From positions 1-31,802 of the forward strand of contig JAQBGV010000186.1 of the NCBI GenBank assembly GCA_032128395.1: a DNA stretch of 31,802 nucleotides, written 5' to 3'. The first letter of the stretch is position 1. Every line of letters begins with the position of its first letter. The position numbers were made by a program, and so were the translations under genes. This document shows positions 15,701 through 23,185 of the stretch, piece by piece. Origin of the DNA: JAQBGV01 sp032128395 (GTDB lineage: Bacteria; Planctomycetota; UBA8108; UBA1146). The notes beneath the pieces are model-generated. The model was not told the DNA's origin, searched no databases, and saw only the letters and a program-made list of their open reading frames with translations.

Positions 15701-16852
15701 CTAACTGCTGTCGATCCCGTCGAAGAGGGTCAATCCGAGCGCCCCGAAGAAGAGCACCGGGAGCCACGCAGCGAGGATGGGGGGAAGGAGCTGCCGGTTC
15801 CCGAGGTCGGCGCAGATCATCGTCGCGAGCAGGTAGCCGGCGGAGATCCCGATCGCGAGAGCGATCCCCACCAGCACGGATCGGTTCTCACCCCTGAGCA
15901 CGAATGGGAGCCCGAGGAGCAACAGGATGAAGTTCGCGAGCGGGAATGCGAACCTCTGGTGGAGCTTCACCACGAGGTGGGTCAATTGTTCCTGCCGCCG
16001 GTACTGGTCGCGCAGCTCCCCGAACGACAGGTAATCGATCTCTCGGTCGGTCGATTCGAGGTCGACCGGCTTCATGTCGGTGGTCAGAGGGTATTGCTGA
16101 AAGCGCATCAGGTAGACGTCCTCCCCGGTCGAGTCCGGGTTCGCGATTCGCCGCCCCTCCTCGTCCCACCGCTGAATCGTTCCGTTCAAGAGGAGCCAGC
16201 GTGGATCGCCCCCGCCCGGCTCGACCCAGATGATCTCCTCCGCCTGAATCATGCTCCCCGTGCTCGAATTCGCTGAGTGTCGGGTCTGCACGTTGGGGAA
16301 GAGCCCTCGCTTTTCGTCCGGGAAGTACTCACGGACGCGGATCAGCGTGTCGAAACTGTCTGCGATCGGATTGGGTTGGATCCCCTTGTTCGTCTTTCCA
16401 TACGCGCTCGCGGTGCGGATCAGATCCTTGAGGTTCGGGATCACTGCTTCCTGCAGGACGATCATCCCGACCGCCACGCCGAGGGCGAGGAGGAAGAAGG
16501 GAGCGAGAATACGGGGGGTCGAGAGTCCAGCGAGACGGAGCGGGACCAGCTCGTTCCCCTTGTTCAACTGCGTGACCGCGAACATCGCCGCGAGAAGGGT
16601 GAGGACCGGTCCGAGGAACTGGGTGAAGTAGATCGGAATCACCGCGGCGAAGTACCGCACCAGCACGACGATCAGGCTCTCCTCCTGACGGAGGAACCGA
16701 TCGATGCGCGAGAGTCCCTCGATCACCATGAAGAGCCCGAGGATCGCCACCGTGCAGATCGACCAGGAGACGAGGAAGTGCCGCATCAAGTAGCGATCGA
16801 CGCGGCGCAACGGGAGCGCTTCGCGCAGCTGGGCGAGCCAGTCGGCGATCAC
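15701..16852 (-). CDS. lptG: LPS export ABC transporter permease LptG-like
   Basis: This 383-residue YjgP/YjgQ-family permease is one of the two membrane subunits that, with LptB, extract lipopolysaccharide from the inner membrane and pass it to LptC/LptA. Hydrophobic segments lie near residues 25-45 (FLVSWSICTVAILGLFMVIEG), 60-90, 110-140 and three at the C-terminus (FPLANFILLLLGLPFVL, IALAIGISAGYLLATMIC, LAAWLPVLFFGALGLTLF). Between them is the soluble jelly-roll part (about 165-280). The motifs NKGNELVPLRLAGLS and VVKLHQRFAFPLANF are typical of the family's coupling region and fifth helix. It begins at GTG 16852, which overlaps the upstream lptF stop by four bases (GTGA). F and G cannot be told apart with certainty; order and the shorter periplasmic part suggest LptG. 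Confidence 0.85.
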   Translation of the reverse strand: MIADWLAQLREALPLRRVDRYLMRHFLVSWSICTVAILGLFMVIEGLSRIDRFLRQEESLIVVLVRYFAAVIPIYFTQFLGPVLTLLAAMFAVTQLNKGNELVPLRLAGLSTPRILAPFFLLALGVAVGMIVLQEAVIPNLKDLIRTASAYGKTNKGIQPNPIADSFDTLIRVREYFPDEKRGLFPNVQTRHSANSSTGSMIQAEEIIWVEPGGGDPRWLLLNGTIQRWDEEGRRIANPDSTGEDVYLMRFQQYPLTTDMKPVDLESTDREIDYLSFGELRDQYRRQEQLTHLVVKLHQRFAFPLANFILLLLGLPFVLRGENRSVLVGIALAIGISAGYLLATMICADLGNRQLLPPILAAWLPVLFFGALGLTLFDGIDSS

Positions 16853-18123
16853 CGCAAGACCAGCTTTCCAGTGAGAAACGTCGCGAATGCGAGCAGGATG
16901 AGATTCCCCGAGAGCATGCAGATCGGGGACGGGAGCCCCTGGTTCTCCACGAGCGATTGGCCGAGGAGGAGCATCGGGTAGAACACCCCGACGATGAGCA
17001 TCACGCCGATGAAGAACGGCACCATGCGGTGGTTGTGTCGGAAGCCGATCGAGATCGGGAATCCGAGGAAGCCGAAGGTCAGGACCGACAGGGCGAGAGC
17101 CCGACGGAACCAGAGCTGTCTGTCCGCCTTCATGATCCGGAAGCGGAGATACTGGGCGCGCCCTTCTGCTCCCTCGCGTACTTCGGCGGAGAGTGGCTCC
17201 TCGAGCGTTGTCTCGAGCCGCGCGAGCTCGTCCTGGTACTCCCGTATCTTCACATGGAGCTCGGCGTTGGTCAGATCCCCCTCACGGCGATCCTTCTCGT
17301 TGATCGGAAACTGCACAATGATTTCACTCAGGCTGAAGGACTCGTAGTACTTCGAGACCCCGGATCCTGGGAAGAGGTATCCCATGTTCGGGTTCGGAGC
17401 CTTCACATCGACGCCGTACAGGACGACGTTGATCACATCCCCCTTCGGGTCGACGTCCAGTTCTCCCGAGGCGGCGTTGATGAAGGTCGGCGGGATCGGG
17501 GTGGAATCGCCTTCATCCTCCTCGCCGTCCACGGTCGCGCCGTCCGTCGCGTTTGCGAAACTCAACGCGCCGAGTCGGAGTCGCTTCTCGATGTGGACAC
17601 CTCGGAGGTGCCGCCCGTCGCGGATCTCCTCCCAGTAGACCATGCCGTCCTGCTTGTCGATCTGCAGCTTCCCTTTGCGCGAGTCGCCGAGATGCTCGAG
17701 CTGTTTCACGAGGTAGCGGGTGATGTTCCGCTGCTTGTAGTGGGAACGCGGGAGATAGGTCCCCTGGACCGAGAATGCGACCAGACAGAGGCCGCCGGAG
17801 AGGACGAGCGCGGGGAGCATGAGATGGAGCGGGGAAATCCCGCTCGCGGTCGCCGCGGTGAATTCGCGGTCTGCGACGAACCTGCCATAGCCGAGGGTCG
17901 AGGCGACGAGCAAGGAGAGGGGCACGGTGAAGAAGAAGGAGAAGCCGATCGACTCGAAGATCCACGGGAGGATGATCCGCAGAGAGTATCCTCCTTGGAC
18001 AGCCTTGATCCCGAGCACCATCATGAAGAGGAGCGTGAGCGCGAGGAGGCTCATCCCGAAGATCGTCGCTAGTTCCCGGAGGAGGTACCGCTGGAGCGTC
18101 CGGGGCGCGTGCCGCATCTTCAT
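16849..18123 (-). CDS. lptF: LPS export ABC transporter permease LptF-like
   Basis: The 424-residue protein is the first gene of the lptFG pair. Membrane segments are near 18-45 (LATIFGMSLLALTLLFMMVLG), 55-80, 100-120 and three at the C-terminus (RALALSVLTFGFLGFPISIG, MVPFFIGVMLIVGVFYPMLLL, ILLAFATFLTGKLVL). ADREFTAATASGISPLHL is the family's cytoplasmic loop, equivalent to NKGNELVPLRLAGLS in its partner. The periplasmic part is longer than in LptG and carries an acidic insert (DGEEDEGDSTPIPP) and a Glu-rich helical stretch (IREYQDELARLETTLEEPL), which may be lineage-specific. Presence of this pair implies an outer membrane with LPS. lptB, lptA and lptC are not in the window. Confidence 0.85.
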   Translation of the reverse strand: MKMRHAPRTLQRYLLRELATIFGMSLLALTLLFMMVLGIKAVQGGYSLRIILPWIFESIGFSFFFTVPLSLLVASTLGYGRFVADREFTAATASGISPLHLMLPALVLSGGLCLVAFSVQGTYLPRSHYKQRNITRYLVKQLEHLGDSRKGKLQIDKQDGMVYWEEIRDGRHLRGVHIEKRLRLGALSFANATDGATVDGEEDEGDSTPIPPTFINAASGELDVDPKGDVINVVLYGVDVKAPNPNMGYLFPGSGVSKYYESFSLSEIIVQFPINEKDRREGDLTNAELHVKIREYQDELARLETTLEEPLSAEVREGAEGRAQYLRFRIMKADRQLWFRRALALSVLTFGFLGFPISIGFRHNHRMVPFFIGVMLIVGVFYPMLLLGQSLVENQGLPSPICMLSGNLILLAFATFLTGKLVLR

Positions 18124-18255
18124 GGGGCGAGATCATAGCGGCGGGCTGTCGGCGAGGTAGAGCGGAAATCGGCCGAAAAGCTCTGGTCGTTCCCCGCCCC
18201 GAGCCCCTACGTGTTCCCAGTCACCAATGGAGCGCGGATTCTCGCGATGAGGCCT

Positions 18256-18280
18256 GGCACCGCACTGCGGTGACGGTGCC
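18256..18280. terminator. Strong hairpin between the MazG-like gene and lptF
   Basis: GGCACCG (18256-18262) pairs with CGGTGCC (18274-18280). Inside it CAC pairs with GTG around TGCG, leaving one bulged A, so the stem has ten pairs. It lies 44 bases beyond the stop of the minus-strand MazG-like gene and 133 bases before lptF, so it could end the sigma/anti-sigma/MazG transcript. No U-run follows on either strand. The rest of the 200-base gap shows no gene. Confidence 0.45.
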
Positions 18281-18323
18281 CTGTTCGACCGGTGATCTCG
18301 AGATGAACAATGAATCGGCGCGA

Positions 18324-18653
18324 TCAACCCTCGCGATGCGAGCACTCGCAGGGAGCCCCCCCGCACCGGGGGCACCCATGGGCGTACTTCTCGCGGGCCG
18401 CCGCCGCGAGATCCACGCCGCGCAGCGAACCGAGGGTCGTGAGCCAGGCGAGGACGTCCGCGAATTCGCGCGCTTCTTCGGCGCTGCCAGGTTCTCCGGA
18501 GAGCAGCGACCGCGCGAGTTCACCGACCTCTTCGACGAACCAAGTGAAGTTCCCGGTCACCCCGCGAGCCGCGTCGCGCTCGCCGTAGATCTCCTCGATC
18601 CGCCGCTGGAATTCGCGCAGACCCCAGTCGGGAGTCGGGTCGGCTTCGCTCAT
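18324..18653 (-). CDS. MazG-like nucleotide pyrophosphohydrolase with Cys-rich tail
   Basis: The 109-residue all-alpha protein has the paired acidic motifs of the MazG/dUTPase-like superfamily: FVEEVGELARSLL (EExxE) and EFADVLAWLTTL (ExxD). These bind magnesium and hydrolyse nucleoside triphosphates to monophosphate and pyrophosphate. The family size is about 100 residues, so it is complete. The tail CPRCGGAPCEC has four cysteines in CxxC-x4-CxC spacing, suitable for a metal site. Its ATG overlaps the anti-sigma stop (ATGA), so it is co-translated with the sigma/anti-sigma pair. The exact nucleotide substrate and any link to the sigma system are unknown; it may simply be an operon passenger. 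Confidence 0.82.
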   Translation of the reverse strand: MSEADPTPDWGLREFQRRIEEIYGERDAARGVTGNFTWFVEEVGELARSLLSGEPGSAEEAREFADVLAWLTTLGSLRGVDLAAAAREKYAHGCPRCGGAPCECSHREG

Positions 18654-20440
18654 CTGCGGGATTCCCCCGGCTCCTCGAGGACGAGGATGATCCGGAGGCG
18701 AAGCGGTCGGACGTTCGTCACCGGGACGCGCTCGCGCCCTGGGATCTCGATGCTCTCGGTGTCGACCCGGTTCTCTTTCGCCGCTTGGGAACGCACGGGC
18801 TCCCCCACGGGAGAATCGACCACGAGGGTAGCGAGGATCTCACTCAGTCGCCTAGCGTCGGTATCGAAGGAGATTCCGTCGAGGATCGTGATCGTGAGGT
18901 TCGTCGGCTCGGTCGACCCAGCTTCGGGAGCGGGGGTCGAACTCGGCGGAGCACCCGCCGCACGACTGCGTCTGGTCTCGGTCTGCCCCGGCTCGGGGGC
19001 GCTCTCGACCACCGATGAGAGCGAGCGGCGCCAGTTTCGGAGCTCCTCGATCATCGGCAGGAGTCGGTCATCGGCGACGGCGAACTCGACTTCGGCGGGG
19101 AGCCACTCCTCGTAGGACCGAGGGCCGATCTTCTTCTCGAGCAGCCGCAAGGTGCTGTTCTTCGACTCGGCAGCACTTCCGGCTGCTCCCGCTGAGAGTT
19201 CATCGGACGGGGTGGTTTCGTCCCGATCGACCTGTCCGGGACGGCGTTCGGGTGCGCTCGCCCCTCCGTCGCTTCGCTTCAGCGAATCGGCGAGTTCCCG
19301 GCCGGCGGGGTCCTTCGCCTCGTTCACGGCCGTTCCTGCGAGTAGATCTGCAAGGTGCATCAGCTCCCCAGCCCCGATGGTGTCGGGGACCGGGATCCGG
19401 ATCGTCAGGTCGGCGGGCACCGACGGCTCATCATCTGCCGCTTCCGCGAGACCGAGTCTCCACTGCACACCAGGGTCTCCGGGAGCATCGAGGTCCGCGA
19501 GACGAGCTTTGTTGTCACGTTCTAGGACCTCGGAAAAATCGATCCCGCGTTCGTCCTTCACCTCCTCGGATTCGCCCTTGGCGAGCGACTGCTTCCGAGC
19601 CGCCGTCTCGAGCTTCTCGACGGTTGTGCCGGTGGTGCGTGCCCTGCGCAGCGAGTCCGACTGGTCAGCCGCCAGCGATCGGACTTCCACTCCGGCGGGG
19701 CGGCCGATCTTCTCCTCCGCGATCTCGGCGAGATCGCCCTCGCTCGCTCGGTAGTTTGTGCGCTCCTCAGAGGAGAGACCGCGCCCCCGTGCTACTCCCC
19801 CGGTGCTTGCACCTTCCGGGCTTGCCACCTCCGAGCGGGCCACTTCAGAGCGAACCCCCTCCGACGCGGCAGCTTCCGAGCGGCCCACTTCCGAGCGGCT
19901 CGCGGGCGCGAGTTCCCTCGACGGTGCGGACTGGTCCGGCTGGCGGAAGTCCCGTGCCTGACCACCGACGACGTCCGCCAACTCGTCCCGATTTCCGAAC
20001 TTCTGGAAAGAGTTCAGCTGTTCTGCAGAGGGCTCCGACTCGAGCGCCCCCTCCTCCTTCGCGAGGCGGGGCCCTGCCTCACCGGGGGCTCCATCGCGGT
20101 CTGTGCGGGTCGCCTCGAGTCCCACCCAGATCAGGCCGACCATCGCGACGAGGAAGAGCGCAGCCCACGACCCGAAGCGGTGGAAGCCGACGGCAGCGGG
20201 GGGAGTGATCTCGTGGCGAACTCCAGCGAGGACGGAGGCGGGGGCCCGGAGAGTCGGAAGGTCTCGAATCGCGGCGGAGAGTTCTTCGAGCTGTGCGAGA
20301 TCCCTGCGCAGGGCGGGGTCCCGCTCGAGCTCAGCTCCTACCTGCGCGGCTTCCGCGGCGGAGAGCTCCCCATCGATGTACGCCGAGAGATCCTCGCGGT
20401 CGAGTGGGTCGCGGTCGAGTGGGTCGCGGTCGATGCTCAC
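18650..20440 (-). CDS. Membrane anti-sigma factor with large, repeat-bearing extracytoplasmic region
   Basis: This 596-residue protein begins at GTG 20440, overlapping the sigma-factor stop (GTGA). The open frame extends upstream but only antisense-like through the sigma gene. Residues 10-70 (DLSAYIDGELSAAEAAQ, then LERDPALRRDLAQLEELS) are the anti-sigma domain that would bind the sigma factor. The HxxxCxxC zinc motif of ZAS proteins is absent. One membrane helix follows (about 93-112, WAALFLVAMVGLIWVGLEA). The remaining 480 residues are Glu/Ser/Ala-rich and include a 5-residue repeat (RSEVG, RSEAA, ASEGV, RSEVA). Two similar folded segments end it (LTIRIPVPDTIGAGELMHLAD and LTITILDGISFDTDARRLSE), each with a beta strand then a helix, and a final LRLRIILVLEEPG. 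Regulated proteolysis or a ligand at the outer part could release the sigma factor, by analogy with known pairs. Confidence 0.8.
   Translation of the reverse strand: MSIDRDPLDRDPLDREDLSAYIDGELSAAEAAQVGAELERDPALRRDLAQLEELSAAIRDLPTLRAPASVLAGVRHEITPPAAVGFHRFGSWAALFLVAMVGLIWVGLEATRTDRDGAPGEAGPRLAKEEGALESEPSAEQLNSFQKFGNRDELADVVGGQARDFRQPDQSAPSRELAPASRSEVGRSEAAASEGVRSEVARSEVASPEGASTGGVARGRGLSSEERTNYRASEGDLAEIAEEKIGRPAGVEVRSLAADQSDSLRRARTTGTTVEKLETAARKQSLAKGESEEVKDERGIDFSEVLERDNKARLADLDAPGDPGVQWRLGLAEAADDEPSVPADLTIRIPVPDTIGAGELMHLADLLAGTAVNEAKDPAGRELADSLKRSDGGASAPERRPGQVDRDETTPSDELSAGAAGSAAESKNSTLRLLEKKIGPRSYEEWLPAEVEFAVADDRLLPMIEELRNWRRSLSSVVESAPEPGQTETRRSRAAGAPPSSTPAPEAGSTEPTNLTITILDGISFDTDARRLSEILATLVVDSPVGEPVRSQAAKENRVDTESIEIPGRERVPVTNVRPLRLRIILVLEEPGESRR
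19809..19898. repeat. In-frame 15-bp tandem repeat in the anti-sigma gene
   Basis: Six 15-base units lie end to end: GCACCTTCCGGGCTT, GCCACCTCCGAGCGG, GCCACTTCAGAGCGA, ACCCCCTCCGACGCG, GCAGCTTCCGAGCGG and CCCACTTCCGAGCGG. On the coding (minus) strand they encode the pentapeptide series RSEVG-RSEAA-ASEGV-RSEVA-RSEVA-SPEGA. Length changes by whole units would keep the frame. It is placed in the extracytoplasmic linker after the membrane helix. Confidence 0.8.
20393..20437. repeat. 15-bp direct repeat at the 5' end of the anti-sigma gene
   Basis: CTCGCGGTCGAGTGG (20393-20407) and GTCGCGGTCGAGTGG (20408-20422) are followed by a third partial copy, GTCGCGGTCGA (20423-20433). They encode DRDPLDRDPLDRED directly after the GTG start. 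The third copy abuts the overlapping stop of the sigma gene, so slippage here would change the spacer between the coupling site and the anti-sigma domain. Confidence 0.8.
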
Positions 20441-21108
20441 AACAAGTCCTTCAGCTTTTCCTGGAGCTGCTGCCGGGCCCGGAAGATCTTCGACTTCACG
20501 GTTCCGATCGGCAGTCCGAGCTCCGCTCCGACTTCCTGGTAGCTGTACCCGTGGAGTTCGCGCAGGGCCAGCGCCTCGCGGAACTCCGGTTCGAGCTCGG
20601 CCACCGCCGCTAGGATCCGGCGTTGGCGCTCGTTCCGGATCGCCCACTCCTCGGGGAGATGGGTGGAGTCCGGAATCTCGAACTCGCTTCCTCCTTCGTT
20701 CGCCAGCGGCGCATGGATCGAGATCTCCGGTCCCTTGCGCTTCTGGGCTCCGATCCGCTCGAAGTGGTGACGGGTCACGTTCACTGCGACCCGCGCGAGC
20801 CACGTCGAGAAGAGCGCGTCCCCGCGAAAGCGCGGGAGACCCTGCCACGCCCGGATGAACGCTTCCTGGGTCAGGTCCGCGGCGGTCTCACGATGGCGAA
20901 CCATGAAGAAGATCCGGGTGTACACCCGATCCTGGTGCCGCAGCATCAGAGTCTCGAACGCCAGAGGGTCACCCGCGGCGGCCCGCTTGCAGTCGAGCAG
21001 GTCAGGATCCACCCGGCAGATCGATTCGCTCTCACCCGGCGCAGGAGCCGACCGAGTCTCCAGAGAGAGGTCCTCCTGTGATGGGTCCGGCCGATCGACC
21101 TTCCTCAT
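20437..21108 (-). CDS. ECF sigma-70 factor (RpoE/SigW-like) paired with anti-sigma factor
   Basis: The 223-residue form from ATG 21108 has region 2 (DLTQEAFIRAWQGLPRFRGDALFSTWLARVAVN) and region 4 (ALRELHGYSYQEVGAELGLPIGTVKSKIFRARQQL), the two domains of ECF sigma factors. The frame is open back to a GTG at 21327. The extra 73 residues are Ser/Arg/Pro-rich with AGA/AGG and A/T-ending codons unlike the rest, so they are judged non-coding. No clear ribosome site precedes 21108. The first 35 residues of the chosen form are also unusual, so a start further in cannot be excluded. It is first in a tightly overlapping set with the anti-sigma factor and the MazG-like gene. The target regulon is unknown. 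Confidence 0.85.
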   Translation of the reverse strand: MRKVDRPDPSQEDLSLETRSAPAPGESESICRVDPDLLDCKRAAAGDPLAFETLMLRHQDRVYTRIFFMVRHRETAADLTQEAFIRAWQGLPRFRGDALFSTWLARVAVNVTRHHFERIGAQKRKGPEISIHAPLANEGGSEFEIPDSTHLPEEWAIRNERQRRILAAVAELEPEFREALALRELHGYSYQEVGAELGLPIGTVKSKIFRARQQLQEKLKDLL

Positions 21109-21119
21109 CGCCCGCGGCC

Positions 21120-21148
21120 TCGGACCGGTCTCGGTGGGAGCAGGTTCC
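21120..21148 (-). promoter_or_regulatory. Candidate ECF-type promoter for the sigma/anti-sigma operon
   Basis: On the minus strand GGAACCT (21148-21142) is followed after 16 bases by GTCCGA (21125-21120). This resembles the ECF consensus of GGAAC-type -35 and GTC-type -10 elements. It would start transcription only a few bases before the ATG at 21108, giving a nearly leaderless mRNA. This fits the absence of a ribosome site and would make the sigma gene autoregulated. A chance match is possible. Confidence 0.35.
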
Positions 21149-21316
21149 TGCGCACTTTCGGAATTACGGACTCCGAACTGGGATCTGGAGGACTCGGGTC
21201 TCCGGGAGAGCGGCGGCGACACACACGAATCGTGCGGGCCAGCAATTCTGTACTCGTCGGGTCCGTGGGATGCAAGGCGCGGGCTCCTCCTCACCATCGG
21301 GCCCTGTTCGTCGGAT

Positions 21317-23185
21317 TCACTGCTCACCGATCTCGAGACGTTCCAGTGCGATCGCCCGGATCGCCATCAGATCGAGCTTCCCGCTGCCGAGCCGAGGGAT
21401 CTCGGAGACTTCGACGAACGAATCCCGACGAGGGAGCCAGAGCCGCGGGAGATCGGAGCCGCCCAGTCCATCGAGCAACGCCTCGATCTGCATCGGGAGC
21501 GGGGTATGGACGACGACGAGCCGCTCTCCCTTTCCCGGATCCGGAACCGCGGTGACCGCGACGTGCGGCCGCTCCGAGTCTTCATCGGACGCATCTTCTG
21601 GGGGACCCGCCGCGTCGATGAGCTCCTGCAGTCGTTCTTCGACGAGGACGTGCGGGACCATCTCCCCTCCGAGCTTCGAGAATCGTGAGAGTCGATCGGT
21701 GATCGTGATGAACCCGTCCTCATCGAGCTTCGCGATGTCGCCCGTGACGTACCACCCATCGCGGATCACCTCGGCGGTCTCCTTTTCCTTCCCGAGGTAT
21801 CCCTTCATCACGTTCGGTCCCTTGATCAGGAGTAGTCCCTCTTCACCGAGTGGGCGCTCCACGAACGTCTCTGGATCGACGATTTTCGGAACGATCCCGG
21901 GGAGGGGGTGACCGATGGACCCCACTTTTGTCGCCCGTTGGTGAACCCCGGGACGGACCACATCGGGGAGGTTCACCGAGACGACCGGCGAGAGCTCGGT
22001 GCACCCGTACCCCTCGAGGATCGGGTGGCCGAACTTCTCCTCCCACTCCCTGGTGAGCGAGACCTTGAGTTTCTCCGCCCCGCTGACGGCGAGGCGCACC
22101 GTGCTGAAGTCCTCACTGGTGAAGCGACGGAGGTAACTGCGGTAGAAGGTCGGGGTGGCGAGGAAGATCGTGCCGCGGTGCTCGCGCACCAGTTCGGCGA
22201 TGACCTTCACGTCGAGGGGGTTCGGGTGGTAGATCGCAGTCATCCCGTCGAGGAACGGGAACCAGATCGTCACCGAGTAACCGAAGGAGTGGAAGAAGGG
22301 GAGGACCCCGACGATGCGATCGGTCCTCCGCGGATCGAACACCTGAGAGACGCTGCGCACGTTCGAGAGAATGTTGTGGTGAGTGAGCATCACCCCCTTC
22401 GGATCGCCGGTCGAGCCACTCGAGAAGACCACCGTCGCGACCGCATCCGGGTCCTGGGGGACGCCGGAGAGTTTTCGGAGAAGCGAACCCGGCAGCCGCG
22501 CGGTCATCGCGGCGCGGAGTTTCTCCGAGGTCGAGGCCTTCGCGATCACTTCTGGAAACTCGATCACCTCGACCCCGGGGAGGGCTTCGCCGAGATCGAG
22601 CCCGATCCGGTCGAGGAACGCCCTTGCGGTGATCACAGCCTTCAAGCCGGTCTGTTCGGCCGCTGAACGGAGGGCTCCCACCCCCGCGGTGAAGTTCAGG
22701 TTCACTGAAGTCTTTCCGAGCACGGTGACCGCCAGGTTTGCGATGGCACCCCCCGAGCCCGCCGGGAGCAGGATCCCGACCGTCTCTTCTCCGCGCAGTC
22801 GGGCTCGCAGACGCGACCGCACCAGGAGAACCGCGGTCAGGAGGCGACGGTGGGAGATCGGGTCCTTCCCGTGTTCGATCACGGCCGGGTGGCCACCCCG
22901 TCGGCGCGACATCGTCAGGAATTCGGTCGCCAGCGTCTCGCCCCGAGTCTTGCGCGCTTCGAGGGACTCCGCGCTCAACTCCTGGACCGCCCGCCGCACC
23001 TCAGCGACGCTCGCGTTCGGGGGGAGCGGCTCGCCGATCGAAACGGTGACCGGGTAGGGGAGCCGGAGGGGGGCGCTTGAAGAAGAACCGCCCCCCCTGG
23101 AAGCTGAAGATGCTCCCCCATACGCGTCCGAGATAGACCGGCAGGATCGGAACTTCTGCGCGGCGCGCGACTCGCTCGAACCCAC
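21317..23185 (-). CDS. aas: Acyl-ACP synthetase (AMP-ligase) part of a frameshifted LplT-PlsC-Aas fusion
   Basis: Meaningful sequence begins at about 23073 (PLRLPYPVTVSIGEPLP, the end of the PlsC module). The first roughly 38 residues of the open frame are an out-of-frame reading of the acyltransferase region, Ser/Gly-rich and without family resemblance. The rest is an ANL-superfamily adenylating enzyme: VVFSSGSTGDPKGVMLTH (P-loop), LPFFHSFGYSVT, EGYGCTELSPVVSVN, DGWYVTGDIAKLDEDGFITITDRLSRFSKLGGEMV (hinge) and a C-terminal lysine in RLGSGKLDLMA. In Aas this module activates a fatty acid and loads it on acyl carrier protein for the acyltransferase to re-acylate lysophospholipid. With one C removed from the tract at 23068-23073 it continues the upstream frame into one protein of about 1181 residues. 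Confidence 0.85.
   Translation of the reverse strand: MGSSESRAAQKFRSCRSISDAYGGASSASRGGGSSSSAPLRLPYPVTVSIGEPLPPNASVAEVRRAVQELSAESLEARKTRGETLATEFLTMSRRRGGHPAVIEHGKDPISHRRLLTAVLLVRSRLRARLRGEETVGILLPAGSGGAIANLAVTVLGKTSVNLNFTAGVGALRSAAEQTGLKAVITARAFLDRIGLDLGEALPGVEVIEFPEVIAKASTSEKLRAAMTARLPGSLLRKLSGVPQDPDAVATVVFSSGSTGDPKGVMLTHHNILSNVRSVSQVFDPRRTDRIVGVLPFFHSFGYSVTIWFPFLDGMTAIYHPNPLDVKVIAELVREHRGTIFLATPTFYRSYLRRFTSEDFSTVRLAVSGAEKLKVSLTREWEEKFGHPILEGYGCTELSPVVSVNLPDVVRPGVHQRATKVGSIGHPLPGIVPKIVDPETFVERPLGEEGLLLIKGPNVMKGYLGKEKETAEVIRDGWYVTGDIAKLDEDGFITITDRLSRFSKLGGEMVPHVLVEERLQELIDAAGPPEDASDEDSERPHVAVTAVPDPGKGERLVVVHTPLPMQIEALLDGLGGSDLPRLWLPRRDSFVEVSEIPRLGSGKLDLMAIRAIALERLEIGEQ

Noticed and set aside
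21109..21327. N-terminal extension of the ECF sigma factor from GTG 21327
   Set aside because: The 73 extra residues use AGA/AGG and A/T-ending codons unlike the rest and lack sigma motifs. A promoter-like sequence lies inside the stretch.
23091..23097. G7/C7 tract as the site of the Aas frameshift
   Set aside because: A shift here would read GGGSSSSAPLRL and destroy the GGRFFFKRP motif kept in the first frame, so the nearby C6 tract is the better site.
23001..23185. Programmed ribosomal frameshift in the Aas fusion
   Set aside because: No classic slippery heptamer with a following stem was recognised. A single-base indel in a homopolymer is simpler, and a second gene in the window shows the same kind of defect.
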